A DNA stretch of 64,000 bases from UBA868 sp016776875 (GCA_051201585.1 CP179198.1:1426001-1490000); one strand, 5' to 3'. Counted from the stretch's first letter, positions 9,015-18,398 are shown. Numbers and translations: made by a program. The notes: a model not told the origin generated them from the sequence alone.

Positions 9015-10952
9015 TTACTCCCAAGTCGCCGTCACATGAATTTCACAGCAGTCGAAATCGGGTGGTAGTTCCAAGGTTGTTAGGTCGAAAACCATCCAGG
9101 GGTCAGACCCAGAGATTTCAAGATAAACAGACTGATCCGCACACTTGATTTCAAGGTCAGGGCTTACTTCAATCCTTCCTTCTCCGATCACAGGAAGTAG
9201 GTCAAAACGCTTTTCATGCTCGTCCCCGATTAAAGCGAATGTTTCGACCTTTACCCGTTCAAAGTTCTGCTCAATCTGATGATCTGACGGATCGAACCGA
9301 ATCAACGCCGGCGTGAGAACAGTCTTTGGGAGCAAAAAGGCAACGTGACGGGTCAGCAAACGATCAATATCTACCGACACCTTATTAATTTCATTAAAAT
9401 CTTCGGCGTCCAACGCCCAATAAATGGCTGACGATGTTTTACGGTCTGTATCGATTCCCACCGCCTCTATTGCTGACAAGATTTTGCGACCAAAACTATC
9501 CTGATGAGCACAGTCCCGCAAGCAAGGTAAGCACCCAAGATCGGGCTGGCCGATTAACCAGAAATCTTCTAACGCTTTGCGTATCCATTCCGTCTTGATA
9601 GCGATCCGGTTACTGGCTGAAATCCCAGGTCCTAGAAACATGCCTTCTTCAATCCGGCCACTCTCGCTCATCTGCAGGCTTTCGAGTGGAATACCCCCTA
9701 GATCTGAAATGACTTGATCTGCATGAGAGTCCACCAACTCGGCGAATCCGGACAAATTATTGGTTTCGACAAGCGTTCGAAGCCACAACCGTGAAACCGG
9801 TTCCGCGTTTGAAACTTTAAAAGCACTCCGATCCGGCTCCACGAGCGAGACTGCACCATTTTCAGAATCTAAACACTTCAATCCCTTTGAGCCCGATTCG
9901 GCATCGTCAAAAATAATCCATCCGAAAGGTAAAAATTGTGTCGGATCGATCGACTCATGAGTGAGCACTAATCCGAAAGAGTCTGCAGTTTGGGGAAACA
10001 TACCGGCATCTTCAAGGGCTATCGTCTGAACCCGCATCGGAGAGAATGTGGTCGAATTTTCGGCCCGGTGCACCGACGGATAACGCCAGGTAACGGAATG
10101 AGCGCCGTCAAGGTCGATGCCTGTTTGGGATATCACCGCGGCGGGCATTTTGTAATCTGGAAGTGGATAAAAAAATGCGTGCTGAAGGCCAGCGCTGCCG
10201 ACGATCGGAGACCATGATTTCGCATCAAAGGTGCAAATACCCGCCTCATTACCCAGTTGGGGGTATCCTGCGATACCTGACCACGGCTGGGCAAGATGGT
10301 CCTCCGCGCCACCAAAAAGATACTTTGCCCCCATTCGATTTTCAATGGCCACCACGATGACGCCGCCCGGTGTCAAAGCGCGGGCCGCGCGGCGCAACAT
10401 ATGCGCCACCGCCTCGGCGGAATTTTCAAATTGTGGGCTAAACCGTCGGGCGTATTCCAACACGCCGATAAAGAGGACGACATCATATCCTTCGTTCGGC
10501 AGGGTAACTTCATTGAAATCTGCCCGAACAATCGACACATTCGTCAACCCGGAGCAACGAAGCGCGGCAAGGGCCGCTCTCGATTGACTGCCCTCTATCG
10601 CGTCAATCTCAAAACCGCTATCACCCAAAAATCGGGTGATCACGCCACACCCGGCACCGACCTCCAGAACGCGGCCACCTGGTTTCAAACCAAGACCGCG
10701 GAGTATATTTGCGCGAGCAGGCGAGAGGTGATAATTGAGCGCCCAGTCTTCAAAATCCTTTGAAAAATCGGCAGACCGCCATGTCAAATCGGCAGCGTTT
10801 TTAAGGATCGTTTCTAGCGAACGCTCTGTTTCTACACCATCGGAATAATCAATTTCTGCCGAAGCGTCAGCAAGACGCCATACGCTTTTCTCCTGCAACA
10901 AATTATTTTGAGCAGAAAGGTACGGTGCGCGGGGCAATTTACTCCCAGTCAT
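9015..10952 (-). CDS. Large SAM-dependent methyltransferase, accessory gene
   Basis: A 645-residue protein. Residues of about 80-230 form a class I SAM methyltransferase: motif I is RVLEVGAGCGVITRFLG at about 95-110, an acidic residue follows in FEIDAIEGSQSR, and later motifs are YDVVLFIGVLEYARRF and RRAARALTPGGVIVVAIENR. The rest, about 400 residues, has no motif I recognise and no membrane segment. Such large methyltransferases are often found in surface-polysaccharide gene sets, but the substrate here is not shown by the sequence. It lies between tRNA-Leu and nuoA, where relatives usually have no gene, and is co-oriented with nuo. It ends 90 bases before nuoA, which has its own promoter. 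Confidence 0.8.
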   Translation of the reverse strand: MTGSKLPRAPYLSAQNNLLQEKSVWRLADASAEIDYSDGVETERSLETILKNAADLTWRSADFSKDFEDWALNYHLSPARANILRGLGLKPGGRVLEVGAGCGVITRFLGDSGFEIDAIEGSQSRAALAALRCSGLTNVSIVRADFNEVTLPNEGYDVVLFIGVLEYARRFSPQFENSAEAVAHMLRRAARALTPGGVIVVAIENRMGAKYLFGGAEDHLAQPWSGIAGYPQLGNEAGICTFDAKSWSPIVGSAGLQHAFFYPLPDYKMPAAVISQTGIDLDGAHSVTWRYPSVHRAENSTTFSPMRVQTIALEDAGMFPQTADSFGLVLTHESIDPTQFLPFGWIIFDDAESGSKGLKCLDSENGAVSLVEPDRSAFKVSNAEPVSRLWLRTLVETNNLSGFAELVDSHADQVISDLGGIPLESLQMSESGRIEEGMFLGPGISASNRIAIKTEWIRKALEDFWLIGQPDLGCLPCLRDCAHQDSFGRKILSAIEAVGIDTDRKTSSAIYWALDAEDFNEINKVSVDIDRLLTRHVAFLLPKTVLTPALIRFDPSDHQIEQNFERVKVETFALIGDEHEKRFDLLPVIGEGRIEVSPDLEIKCADQSVYLEISGSDPWMVFDLTTLELPPDFDCCEIHVTATWE

Positions 10953-11053
10953 TCGGGGGTTACCAGGTTAGGAAAACAACAGCTCGTTACTCGAAATAAA
11001 CACCTGAGCAACTTTAGCATTCTGATTATTTTATAGTGCGATACACCAATAAA

Positions 11054-11138
11054 TGGTGCCGAAGGCCGGACTCGAACCGGCACGGCTTGCGCCACCGCCC
11101 CCTCAAGACGGCGTGTCTACCAGTTCCACCACTTCGGC
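11054..11138 (-). tRNA. tRNA-Leu (GAG anticodon)
   Basis: The minus strand reads GCCGAAGTGGTGGAACTGG at the 5' end. The acceptor stem GCCGAAG pairs with CTTCGGC, and the 3' CCA is encoded (11056-11054). The anticodon arm is CCGTC-TTGAGGG-GGCGG, giving anticodon GAG. A long variable arm (class II) and the T arm GCCGG-TTCGAGT-CCGGC are present. tRNA-Leu between secG and nuoA is common in beta- and gammaproteobacteria. Confidence 0.97.
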
Positions 11139-11466
11139 ATCGAAAACTGCATGTACAGTAATCTGGAATGGTTATTTGAGATTTTATCCATTCATTTATC
11201 TATTTTATTTTCGTAAAATTTTAGTTCTACTAAATATAGGCCCTGCTCTCCCAATCGAAAGCGATCGCGATTATAACTCCACCGCGACTGTAAGCGATAC
11301 AAGCAGTCCGGCCTCACGTTGGAGTCAAGAGGGTATATTGAAGGCTGACCTCTTCCAATATTAAATATATGCCTTAAGTGCATTTACCGGCTGTTGAACC
11401 GACAAAAAGCGCTCCTGAAGGCAGGGCTTGAAACAGTGTTGCTACAGACGATCTTCCCCTCGGTTT
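11139..11466. other. Intergenic stretch between tRNA-Leu and the glycosyltransferase gene
   Basis: A 328-base stretch that is AT-rich for its first 110 bases. I see no convincing gene, terminator or RNA in it. Short open frames here lack ribosome binding sites and similarity. It probably holds the tRNA-Leu promoter on the minus strand, but I could not pick boxes with confidence. Confidence 0.6.
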
Positions 11467-12765
11467 TTATTGAGACATGTCGTTAACAGGCTTCGTGAGC
11501 CATTTTATTTCGAACCCAAAAACCGAGGCAAAAACAAACATTAATCCCATCGGGGCCACCATGTAACGCACAAGCGGTTCGAAGATTACTCCCAGTATCC
11601 AGAAATAGCCTACCAGCCCGCTGACAAAAATTATGAATTCCCTGTTTCCCCACTTTCTTTGATAACTTTTCCAGCCACAAAATAGCAGTAATGCGAAATA
11701 AAATATTTGGAGGGCAATGGCGAAGTTTTCTCCTTTATGCGTATAAGTCCCAAACCAAACTCGAGAAACTTTCATCAAATAAAACTTAAAAGCGGGAAGC
11801 GGGGTCTGCAGAGAAAATTCTAGGATCTTTTTTATTATCTGAGGTGGTGATTTTTCTGTATTCCTCATTATTTCAATATGTAGATCCTCAGCAAATTCCA
11901 GTGTATCCGATGAGATAATGAGCGATTGACGATCGTCGTCCCAATCGGTAGCAAAACTCACGCCGTTCCTGAGACTCTGTTTTGTCAAAGTGTCTGAACC
12001 AAAAAGTTGAACTTTCCCTGTTTCTTGATAGACAATTATTGACCATGGCCCTATAAATATAAACGCACCTACTAACAATGCGGTGGTCGCTTTAAATTTG
12101 TTAAAACGCCGATCCCGCCCTAACAAGACAAGAAAACCTAGCCCGAATACAAGCAGAAGTCCTGCTGAAATAGACCTTGTCAGAATCATACTTCCAATAA
12201 GGCACCCCGTCACAGCAGCCCAAACGATTTGAGAAGTGCCGCACGCTTTTAGAGTTTTTAGAAAGAAAAATGATGAAAGAAAAAATAAGAGAAAAAATGG
12301 GACCTCACTGTAGGCATCATTTAGAAACCATAAGCTGAGCGGAGAGCTAATCCATAGAATAGGCGCAACAATAACATTCTCCGAATTAAAAACGTGCCGA
12401 GAAATAAGATAAAGAACCACCGCTGACAACGACATAACAACAATATTAAAGAACTGGATCATTAATTTTTCAGGCATTCCGAAAAAAATTGCTGATGCTT
12501 TTAACCCAATTCGAATCAATATCCCAAAAGGCGGTCGAGTTGAGGCAAAGTTACCCGAGCTATCAACCCATCCGAGGCCTAATAAAAAATTATCATGAAC
12601 AGAGCTGCAATCGCCGCAGGGTTTTTGCAAAAACTCATCGGGAGCCACCATAAAAAAAGCACTGTAGAAAGCGATACCGACTAAAAAAATTGTTAGTAGA
12701 TAAGTCCATAGTCCAAATCGAGCAGCGGGAATTGGAATAACTTTTTCTTCAACACGGTGAATCAT
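11467..12765 (-). CDS. Polytopic membrane glycosyltransferase-like protein (GT39/ArnT-like)
   Basis: A 432-residue integral membrane protein with about ten hydrophobic segments. The first is at about residues 17-40. It is followed by a periplasm-facing loop with an acidic residue (VAPDEFLQKPCGDC) and then STRPPFGILIRIGL, resembling the first-loop Asp/Glu and RPP features of the PMT/ArnT superfamily (GT-C fold), which uses lipid-linked sugar donors. No close family or substrate can be named. The DNA is AT-rich compared with its neighbours secG and tpiA, and the gene separates secG from tRNA-Leu, so I infer an acquired surface-glycan gene. Confidence 0.65.
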   Translation of the reverse strand: MIHRVEEKVIPIPAARFGLWTYLLTIFLVGIAFYSAFFMVAPDEFLQKPCGDCSSVHDNFLLGLGWVDSSGNFASTRPPFGILIRIGLKASAIFFGMPEKLMIQFFNIVVMSLSAVVLYLISRHVFNSENVIVAPILWISSPLSLWFLNDAYSEVPFFLLFFLSSFFFLKTLKACGTSQIVWAAVTGCLIGSMILTRSISAGLLLVFGLGFLVLLGRDRRFNKFKATTALLVGAFIFIGPWSIIVYQETGKVQLFGSDTLTKQSLRNGVSFATDWDDDRQSLIISSDTLEFAEDLHIEIMRNTEKSPPQIIKKILEFSLQTPLPAFKFYLMKVSRVWFGTYTHKGENFAIALQIFYFALLLFCGWKSYQRKWGNREFIIFVSGLVGYFWILGVIFEPLVRYMVAPMGLMFVFASVFGFEIKWLTKPVNDMSQ

Positions 12766-12900
12766 AGAAGTCTTTTTCCGAAATAACTCACTGCTAAATC
12801 AATAGCTACAGCTCAAAAGTCATGGACTATTCAATACTGTTGCGCAGGTCTCTGATTTTTTAAAGGGGTACAACGATCGAATCATTACTATTGAATCTAC

Positions 12901-12931
12901 ATCGATACTCGTGAACCTATATCGATACTCG
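12901..12931. repeat. Short direct repeat ATCGATACTCG
   Basis: The 11-mer ATCGATACTCG occurs at 12901-12911 and again at 12921-12931, a 20-base period (about two helical turns). It lies upstream of the minus-strand membrane glycosyltransferase gene and downstream of secG. It could be a regulator site. An inverted repeat GATCCG-8-CGGATC follows at 12950-12969. Function unknown. Confidence 0.4.
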
Positions 12932-12998
12932 ATTCACAAGATCCGTAGACTGCCGGATCCAAATAAAAAAATCGAACTCCGCCGAGGAAATCGGACTT

Positions 12999-13370
12999 CT
13001 AGTCTGTATCTGCGTCCGGGACAACTGGAACATCCCCGGGAGACAGCGAATTACTTGATCCATCGCCACCAGCATTTTCTGGCAAAGGTGTCGCATTTTC
13101 AGATGCCATTACGCTTGTCGGTGCCGAACTTTGCTTCGTGTACATATATGCTAGGCTCAATCCCGTCGCAAAGAAAACGGCCGCGAGGATGCCTGTCGTG
13201 CGGCTTAGGAAATTAGCTGATCCACGACTCCCGAATACGGACTGGGATGATCCTCCCCCGAAAGCGGCGCCCATATCAGCGCCCTTCCCTTGCTGTAAAA
13301 GCACGAGAACAATAATCGCGATCGCCGTAACTAAATGGATGACAGTGAGAATACTAGTAAAAAGGTTCAT
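12999..13370 (-). CDS. secG: Protein translocase subunit SecG
   Basis: SecG is the small auxiliary subunit of the SecYEG channel in the inner membrane. The 123-residue product has two transmembrane segments: residues 3-23, ending in VLVLLQQGKGADMG, and about 53-76. The conserved FGGGSSQSVFGSRGSANFL loop lies between them. The C-terminal tail (about 79-123) is Ser/Pro/Asn-rich, as is common. ATG overlaps the tpiA stop by 4 bases, so it is co-transcribed with tpiA. Confidence 0.95.
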   Translation of the reverse strand: MNLFTSILTVIHLVTAIAIIVLVLLQQGKGADMGAAFGGGSSQSVFGSRGSANFLSRTTGILAAVFFATGLSLAYMYTKQSSAPTSVMASENATPLPENAGGDGSSNSLSPGDVPVVPDADTD

Positions 13371-14128
13371 GATTTTGCCGCTGAAATAATGTCAATAAAA
13401 TCCTGAGCATGAAGAGATGCTCCCCCAATCAAGCCACCATCAATATCAGGTTGCCCAAACAACCCTTCTGCATTTTCGGGTTTTACACTCCCGCCATAGA
13501 GGATTCGAGTCGAGTCGGCCGCTTCGGCACTCACTCGACTCAATCGTTCCCGAATCAGGGCATGCACTTCCTAAGCTTGGGCTTCGGAGGCCGTTAAGCC
13601 GGTCCCTATTGCCCATACGGGCTCATAGGCGACTAGCGCCTTTGGGAAAACATTTCCCTGAGTCTCCGAGAAAACCGCCTCTAGTTGGCGCGAGACGACG
13701 TTCGCCATAACCCCTTTTTCGCGCTCCTCTTGAGTCTCGCCAACGCAAACAATGGGAACCAACCCTTTCTCAAAGGCTGCCCGTGTTTTGATACCCACCA
13801 ACTCATCCGTGTCGCCGAAAAGCGCCCTACGCTCCGAGTGACCCACAATCACATATTCACATCCGCAATCAAGCAGCATGGGCCCGGAAATCTCTCCCGT
13901 AAAAGCACCCGACTCATGAATATCTAAATTCTGCGCGCCTAATTTCATCGGCGTGTCCGAACATAGCGCTCCCGTCGATTCCAGCAGAACATACGGCGGG
14001 CAGACTAAAACCTCAACGCTCATTGCAAGCTCCGCGCTCAACCCACGATCAATCTCGGAGATGAGTTCACTCGCCATTTCGCGATTGCCGTTCATTTTCC
14101 AGTTACCGGCTACCATGGGCCGTCGCAT
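13367..14128 (-). CDS. tpiA: Triose-phosphate isomerase, interrupted by an in-frame TAG
   Basis: TpiA interconverts dihydroxyacetone phosphate and glyceraldehyde 3-phosphate. I choose ATG 14128 (MRRPMVAGNWKMNGN), 7 bases after an AGGAGA ribosome site, over an upstream TTG. Present are the substrate Lys/Asn in GNWKMNG, the catalytic His in VIVGHSERRALFG, the catalytic Glu in VAYEPVWAIGTG, and the loop GGSVKPEN. A TAG at 13573-13571 splits the frame after ASEAQA. The codon stands where relatives have Gln (QEVHA), so a single C to T change from CAG explains it. The frame is otherwise intact, 253 residues. Sequencing error is likeliest. A real nonsense mutation would remove loop 7/8 and the enzyme. 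Confidence 0.92.
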
Positions 14129-14227
14129 CAATCTTCTCCTGAATTAACCCCACCTTATAAGGGCGAGGGAAGGGCCGCAATGGTAACGATGAAGGGACAA
14201 AGACGCAACTTTTCTACGCCATCCGGA

Positions 14228-14264
14228 CCAAAAAATTGGTTTTTAGGGCGCGAACACCCCTAAA
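14228..14264 (-). terminator. Predicted rho-independent terminator after glmM
   Basis: On the minus strand TTTAGGG (14264-14258) pairs with CCCTAAA (14248-14242) around a 9-base loop, directly at the glmM stop codon. It is followed by AACCAATTTTTTGG. The T run begins a few bases late, so the terminator may be weak. Confidence 0.5.
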
Positions 14265-15612
14265 GAGTCAAAGTTGAAATAACATCGGCGATCGACTTTG
14301 CGTGATGATCAACAAGTTTGGCATCCACGCCTTCTACCATCACCCGGACAACCGGTTCAGTTCCTGATGGACGCAGTACAACTCTTCCTCGATCGCCGAG
14401 CGATTGCTCGGATGCGCGAACCTGGTCAATGACCGCCGGATGATTAACGATATCGCCAGGCATTACCTCGTCAAGCTGTACATTAATAAGTTGCTGGGGA
14501 TAAATCGTGAGACCACTCACTAGCTGAGAGAGTGGACTTTGAGTCGTCTGGATGACTTCCAGAACAGCAAGTGCGGCCACGAGCCCGTCGCCAGTCGTAC
14601 TCCTGTCAAGACACAGGATATGACCTGACGTTTCCCCACCCAGGATCCAATTCCTTGACACGAGCTCCTCGAGGACATGGCGATCTCCAACTTTTGCGCG
14701 GACAAACTCGATCCCACCCGCTTTGCACGCAATCTCGACGCCGAGATTTGTCATTAGCGTGCCGACTACGCCACCAAAGCCTTCTCGTTTCTTCAGATAC
14801 TGACTAAGCAGGAAGAGAATGCCATCTCCATTCACCAACGTTCCGCTCGAATCGGCAAGGACAACACGATCAGCATCACCATCAAATGCAATTCCAATAT
14901 CGGAATGGGTCTCCCGGACCAACGCCGAAATACGCTCTGGGTAAGTCGATCCCACGCCGCGGTTAATGTTAAACCCATCGGGTTCCACCCCGATACAGCA
15001 GACTTCTGCTCCTAACTCCCTTAAGACCAATGGCGCGACTTGGTAGGCGGCCCCATTAGCGCAGTCAACCGCTATTTTCAGTCCGTCCAGTCGAAAACTG
15101 GGCGGAAGTGTATTTCGGCAATGCTCCGCATACCGAGGGACGGCATCGATTAAACGTTCAGCTTTACCGAGGGCCTCTGCCCCAACGGTGACCATCGACT
15201 GCCCCATTAACACCTCAATGGCGTTTTCAGTTTCGTCGTTTAATTTGCGACCCTCTGCTGAAAAAAACTTAATTCCGTTATCGTGGTAAGGGTTGTGGGA
15301 AGCGCTTATCACCACGCCTGCACATGCACCCACTTGTCTGGTGAGGTATGCGATCCCCGGCGTCGGAAGAGGCCCGGTAAGGGCAATATCTACCCCGGCC
15401 GCGCTCAGGCCCGCCTCCAGCGCGGACTCAAGCAGATACCCTGAGATTCGCGTATCTTTTCCAATGATTACCCTGCCTCTGGCATGACCCGCACCTAAAA
15501 CCCTTCCTGCTGCCCAGCCTAACTGCAACACCTCCGCCGGCGTCACGGGAGAGCGACCGACCTCACCGCGGACGCCATCGGTTCCAAAATATTTTTTTGC
15601 GTACTTAGTCAA
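14260..15612 (-). CDS. glmM: Phosphoglucosamine mutase
   Basis: GlmM converts glucosamine 6-phosphate to glucosamine 1-phosphate for peptidoglycan and LPS precursors. I start at TTG 15612, read as MTKYAKKYFGTDGVRGEVG, which overlaps the folP stop by 8 bases and matches the family N-terminus. An ATG 33 bases upstream would add an unrelated 11-residue extension inside folP. Motifs are the active-site phosphoserine loop GVVISASHNPYHDNGIKFF, the metal loop FDGDADRVVLAD, and the phosphate-binding RPSGTEPVVRVMVE. It is 450 residues long, normal. A folP-glmM pair next to ftsH is a classic arrangement. Confidence 0.95.
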   Translation of the reverse strand: MTKYAKKYFGTDGVRGEVGRSPVTPAEVLQLGWAAGRVLGAGHARGRVIIGKDTRISGYLLESALEAGLSAAGVDIALTGPLPTPGIAYLTRQVGACAGVVISASHNPYHDNGIKFFSAEGRKLNDETENAIEVLMGQSMVTVGAEALGKAERLIDAVPRYAEHCRNTLPPSFRLDGLKIAVDCANGAAYQVAPLVLRELGAEVCCIGVEPDGFNINRGVGSTYPERISALVRETHSDIGIAFDGDADRVVLADSSGTLVNGDGILFLLSQYLKKREGFGGVVGTLMTNLGVEIACKAGGIEFVRAKVGDRHVLEELVSRNWILGGETSGHILCLDRSTTGDGLVAALAVLEVIQTTQSPLSQLVSGLTIYPQQLINVQLDEVMPGDIVNHPAVIDQVRASEQSLGDRGRVVLRPSGTEPVVRVMVEGVDAKLVDHHAKSIADVISTLTL

Positions 15613-16447
15613 CGGTAAGGCGCTCTGAAAAATTAACAAGATCAAGGTTATCGAACAATCGCAGCATCGATACAGTCGAAGCTACATCATGAACGCGGAG
15701 CACCCCTGCCCCGTGCTTTACAGCAATGCCAGCAACCACTGCACTTGCCTGGTCAAGTTCAACTCCTTTTTCAAAACCTGAAATGGTTCGAATAAAAGCT
15801 TTTCGGGAAACCCCCACCATCAGCGACGCGCTCAAATCAAGAAACTTATTTAGGGATTTCATAAGCGTGAGATTATGCGCTTTTGTTTTTCCAAAGCCAA
15901 AACCGGGATCGACGATGATCTGATCTGGACCGATCCCTTTTTGAACACACTTTGTTACTCGTGCTGACAGGAAATCGTGGATCTCCTGCACAACATCACG
16001 ATAGGTGGGCTCGATTTGCATCGTGTCAGGCGTACCTTGCATATGCATCAAGCATACCGGCACAGCAAGACGAGCGGCCATATCCATCGCGCCCTCTCGT
16101 CGAAGCGCATAAACGTCATTAATGAGGCACGCACCTTCGTTAACAGCAGCCTCCATCACCGCTGGTTTGCTGGTATCTATCGAGACCGGAATACCGTCCT
16201 TGGCAAGTGCGCGAACGACCGGGATAGCACGCCTGATTTCTTCTTCAACCGAAATCACGATCGATCCCGGTCGGGTCGATTCTCCACCCACATCGACAAT
16301 ATCTGCACCGGCTTCGGACAAGTCGCGTCCATGAGCAATGGCCTGCTCATGAGACAGAAACTGATCCCCATCGGAAAAGGAATCCGGGGTGACATTAACA
16401 ATCCCCATAATCCGAGCACGGCCGGAAGACACAAGCCACTCATTCAT
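15605..16447 (-). CDS. folP: Dihydropteroate synthase
   Basis: FolP joins 4-aminobenzoate to 6-hydroxymethyl-7,8-dihydropterin diphosphate in folate synthesis, in the cytosol. The 280-residue TIM-barrel protein shows GIVNVTPDSFSDGDQF, DIVDVGGESTRPGS, VSIDTSKPAVMEAA, INDVYALR, IIVDPGFGFGKT and LMVGVSRKAFI, which are the pterin- and pAba-site loops in the correct order. It follows ftsH by 88 bases and overlaps glmM. The call is secure. Confidence 0.96.
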   Translation of the reverse strand: MNEWLVSSGRARIMGIVNVTPDSFSDGDQFLSHEQAIAHGRDLSEAGADIVDVGGESTRPGSIVISVEEEIRRAIPVVRALAKDGIPVSIDTSKPAVMEAAVNEGACLINDVYALRREGAMDMAARLAVPVCLMHMQGTPDTMQIEPTYRDVVQEIHDFLSARVTKCVQKGIGPDQIIVDPGFGFGKTKAHNLTLMKSLNKFLDLSASLMVGVSRKAFIRTISGFEKGVELDQASAVVAGIAVKHGAGVLRVHDVASTVSMLRLFDNLDLVNFSERLTVD

Positions 16448-16535
16448 GAGCGGGGACCACGCGTTGACCGCGTCTGCTAGTCTCTAGGCCGAATCGCCAG
16501 CGGGGGAGTCCATTTTAGGCTTAATATCGGGTCGC

Positions 16536-18398
16536 TCAGAAGCTCTTTCCGCTGTCGTCGTCCGATTTCCCGGGGGAATCGTTCGAGCTCGGTGGGCGAG
16601 GTGACTCACCCTTCATAATCTGATCAATCTGATCTGACTCGAGCGTCTCCCAGTCCATCAGAGACTGCGTCATTACTTCGATCACTTCCCGATGAGACTC
16701 AATAATATCTCTGGCGCGGGTGTACTGCTCGCCAATTATCCGACTGACTTCGCTATCGACTTGCTCGGCGGTCGAATTACTAATATTCCTTTGGGTGCCC
16801 ATATCCCGCCCTAAAAATACCTCGGAGTCGTTATCGCCATAAACCCGCGGGCCGAGAGAGTCACTCATCCCCCAACGCTGCACCATATTTTGCGCAAGAC
16901 TCGTCGCCTGTTCAAAATCGTTAGAGGCGCCGGTTGTCATTTGATCCATGAACACTTCTTCGGCAATCCGCCCACCCATCAGCACCGCGATCCTCGCAAG
17001 CAGGTGATCACGGTTATGACTGTAACGGTCCTCTTCGGGTAACTGCATTGTGACCCCTAACGCCCGCCCCCGCGGAATAATGGTCACCTTATGAACGGGA
17101 TCGGTATTTTTAGCCAACACCTTCGCCACAACGGTGTGACCCGATTCGTGATAGGCGGTGTTAAGACGCTCTTCCTCTGGCATTACGATTGATCTGCGCT
17201 CCACGCCCATAATGACCTTGTCTTTGGCGAGCTCAAACTGCTCCATTGCCACTTTGCGGCGATTGGCTCGCGCTGCAAAAAGCGCTGCCTCGTTCACAAG
17301 GTTGGCAAGGTCGGCCCCAGAAAAACCGGGCGTACCCCGCGCAATAATAGCGGGATCCACATCTTTATCCATCGGCACTTTGCGCATATGGACTTTCAGA
17401 ATGGCCTCCCGGCCACGAATGTCCGGAAGCGGCACGTGCACCTGGCGGTCAAAACGCCCAGGCCGAAGCAATGCGGGGTCCAGCACATCGGGCCGGTTAG
17501 TTGCTGCAATGACAATAATCCCCTCGTGCCCTTCAAAACCATCCATCTCAACCAATAATTGGTTAAGGGTTTGTTCTCGCTCATCGTGACCGCCCCCGAG
17601 ACCGGCGCCACGCTGCCGGCCAACGGCGTCAATCTCGTCAATAAAAATAATACAAGGCGAGTTTTTCTTGGCCTGCTCAAACATATCTCGAACACGGGAG
17701 GCCCCGACACCGACAAACATCTCAACAAAGTCCGAACCCGAAATTGTAAAGAATGGTACTTTCGCCTCACCGGCAATCGCCTTAGCCAATAACGTTTTAC
17801 CAGTACCCGGACTGCCCGTCATCAACACGCCGCGTGGAATACGCCCACCGAGCTTTTGAAAACGGGAAGGATCCTGCAAAAACTCAACTAATTCACCCAC
17901 CTCTTCCTTGGCTTCGTCAACCCCAGCCACATCTTCAAACGTAATATTGTTTTTATCCTCGGTCAGTAATCGCGCTTTACTCTTACCAAAACTCATTGCC
18001 CCGCGGCCTCCGCCCCCCTGCATTTGCCGCATGAAAAAGATCCAGACCCCGATAAGAAGAAGCAGTGGAAACCAGCTGATGAAGATTTGCATCAGCAGGG
18101 ATGGTCCCTCTTCTTTCTGCGCTTTAATCGCAATGTCTGCCTTCAGCAAGTCGTTGACGAGTCCTGGATCACCTGGAGAATAAGTCACATATTTCTCTCC
18201 ATTCCGGCCGATGATATAGATCGTTTCTCCGCTGATCGTAACCTGGTCGATCGCACCTCTTTCGACCTCATCGAGGAAGACCGAATAATCAATCTCTTGC
18301 CCCGTGCGGGAACTTTGTGGCGCAAAATTATTAAATACCGCCATTAGGACCATGGCGATAACAAGCCAGATAACGAGATTCTTAGTGAGATTATTCAT
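16536..18398 (-). CDS. ftsH: ATP-dependent zinc metalloprotease FtsH
   Basis: FtsH is the membrane-bound AAA+ protease that degrades membrane and regulatory proteins such as LpxC and sigma32. The 620-residue product has two N-terminal transmembrane segments (about 7-25 and 104-122) around a periplasmic domain. Walker A is TGSPGTGKTLLAKA (about 194-207; Ser replaces the usual first Pro), Walker B is CIIFIDEIDAVGRQRG, and the second-region-of-homology Arg fingers are in DPALLRPGRFDRQV. The zinc site is YHESGHTVV (H417 and H421; Ser replaces the usual Ala). The tail is Asp/Ser/Pro-rich. It follows rlmE, as in E. coli. Confidence 0.97.
   Translation of the reverse strand: MNNLTKNLVIWLVIAMVLMAVFNNFAPQSSRTGQEIDYSVFLDEVERGAIDQVTISGETIYIIGRNGEKYVTYSPGDPGLVNDLLKADIAIKAQKEEGPSLLMQIFISWFPLLLLIGVWIFFMRQMQGGGGRGAMSFGKSKARLLTEDKNNITFEDVAGVDEAKEEVGELVEFLQDPSRFQKLGGRIPRGVLMTGSPGTGKTLLAKAIAGEAKVPFFTISGSDFVEMFVGVGASRVRDMFEQAKKNSPCIIFIDEIDAVGRQRGAGLGGGHDEREQTLNQLLVEMDGFEGHEGIIVIAATNRPDVLDPALLRPGRFDRQVHVPLPDIRGREAILKVHMRKVPMDKDVDPAIIARGTPGFSGADLANLVNEAALFAARANRRKVAMEQFELAKDKVIMGVERRSIVMPEEERLNTAYHESGHTVVAKVLAKNTDPVHKVTIIPRGRALGVTMQLPEEDRYSHNRDHLLARIAVLMGGRIAEEVFMDQMTTGASNDFEQATSLAQNMVQRWGMSDSLGPRVYGDNDSEVFLGRDMGTQRNISNSTAEQVDSEVSRIIGEQYTRARDIIESHREVIEVMTQSLMDWETLESDQIDQIMKGESPRPPSSNDSPGKSDDDSGKSF

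Noticed and set aside
11053..11364. Plus-strand frame across tRNA-Leu
   Set aside because: Its first part is the antisense of the tRNA gene and the rest is AT-rich low-quality coding sequence.
12911..13216. Plus-strand 101-codon frame antisense to secG
   Set aside because: Composition is that of a shadow of secG, with no ribosome site.
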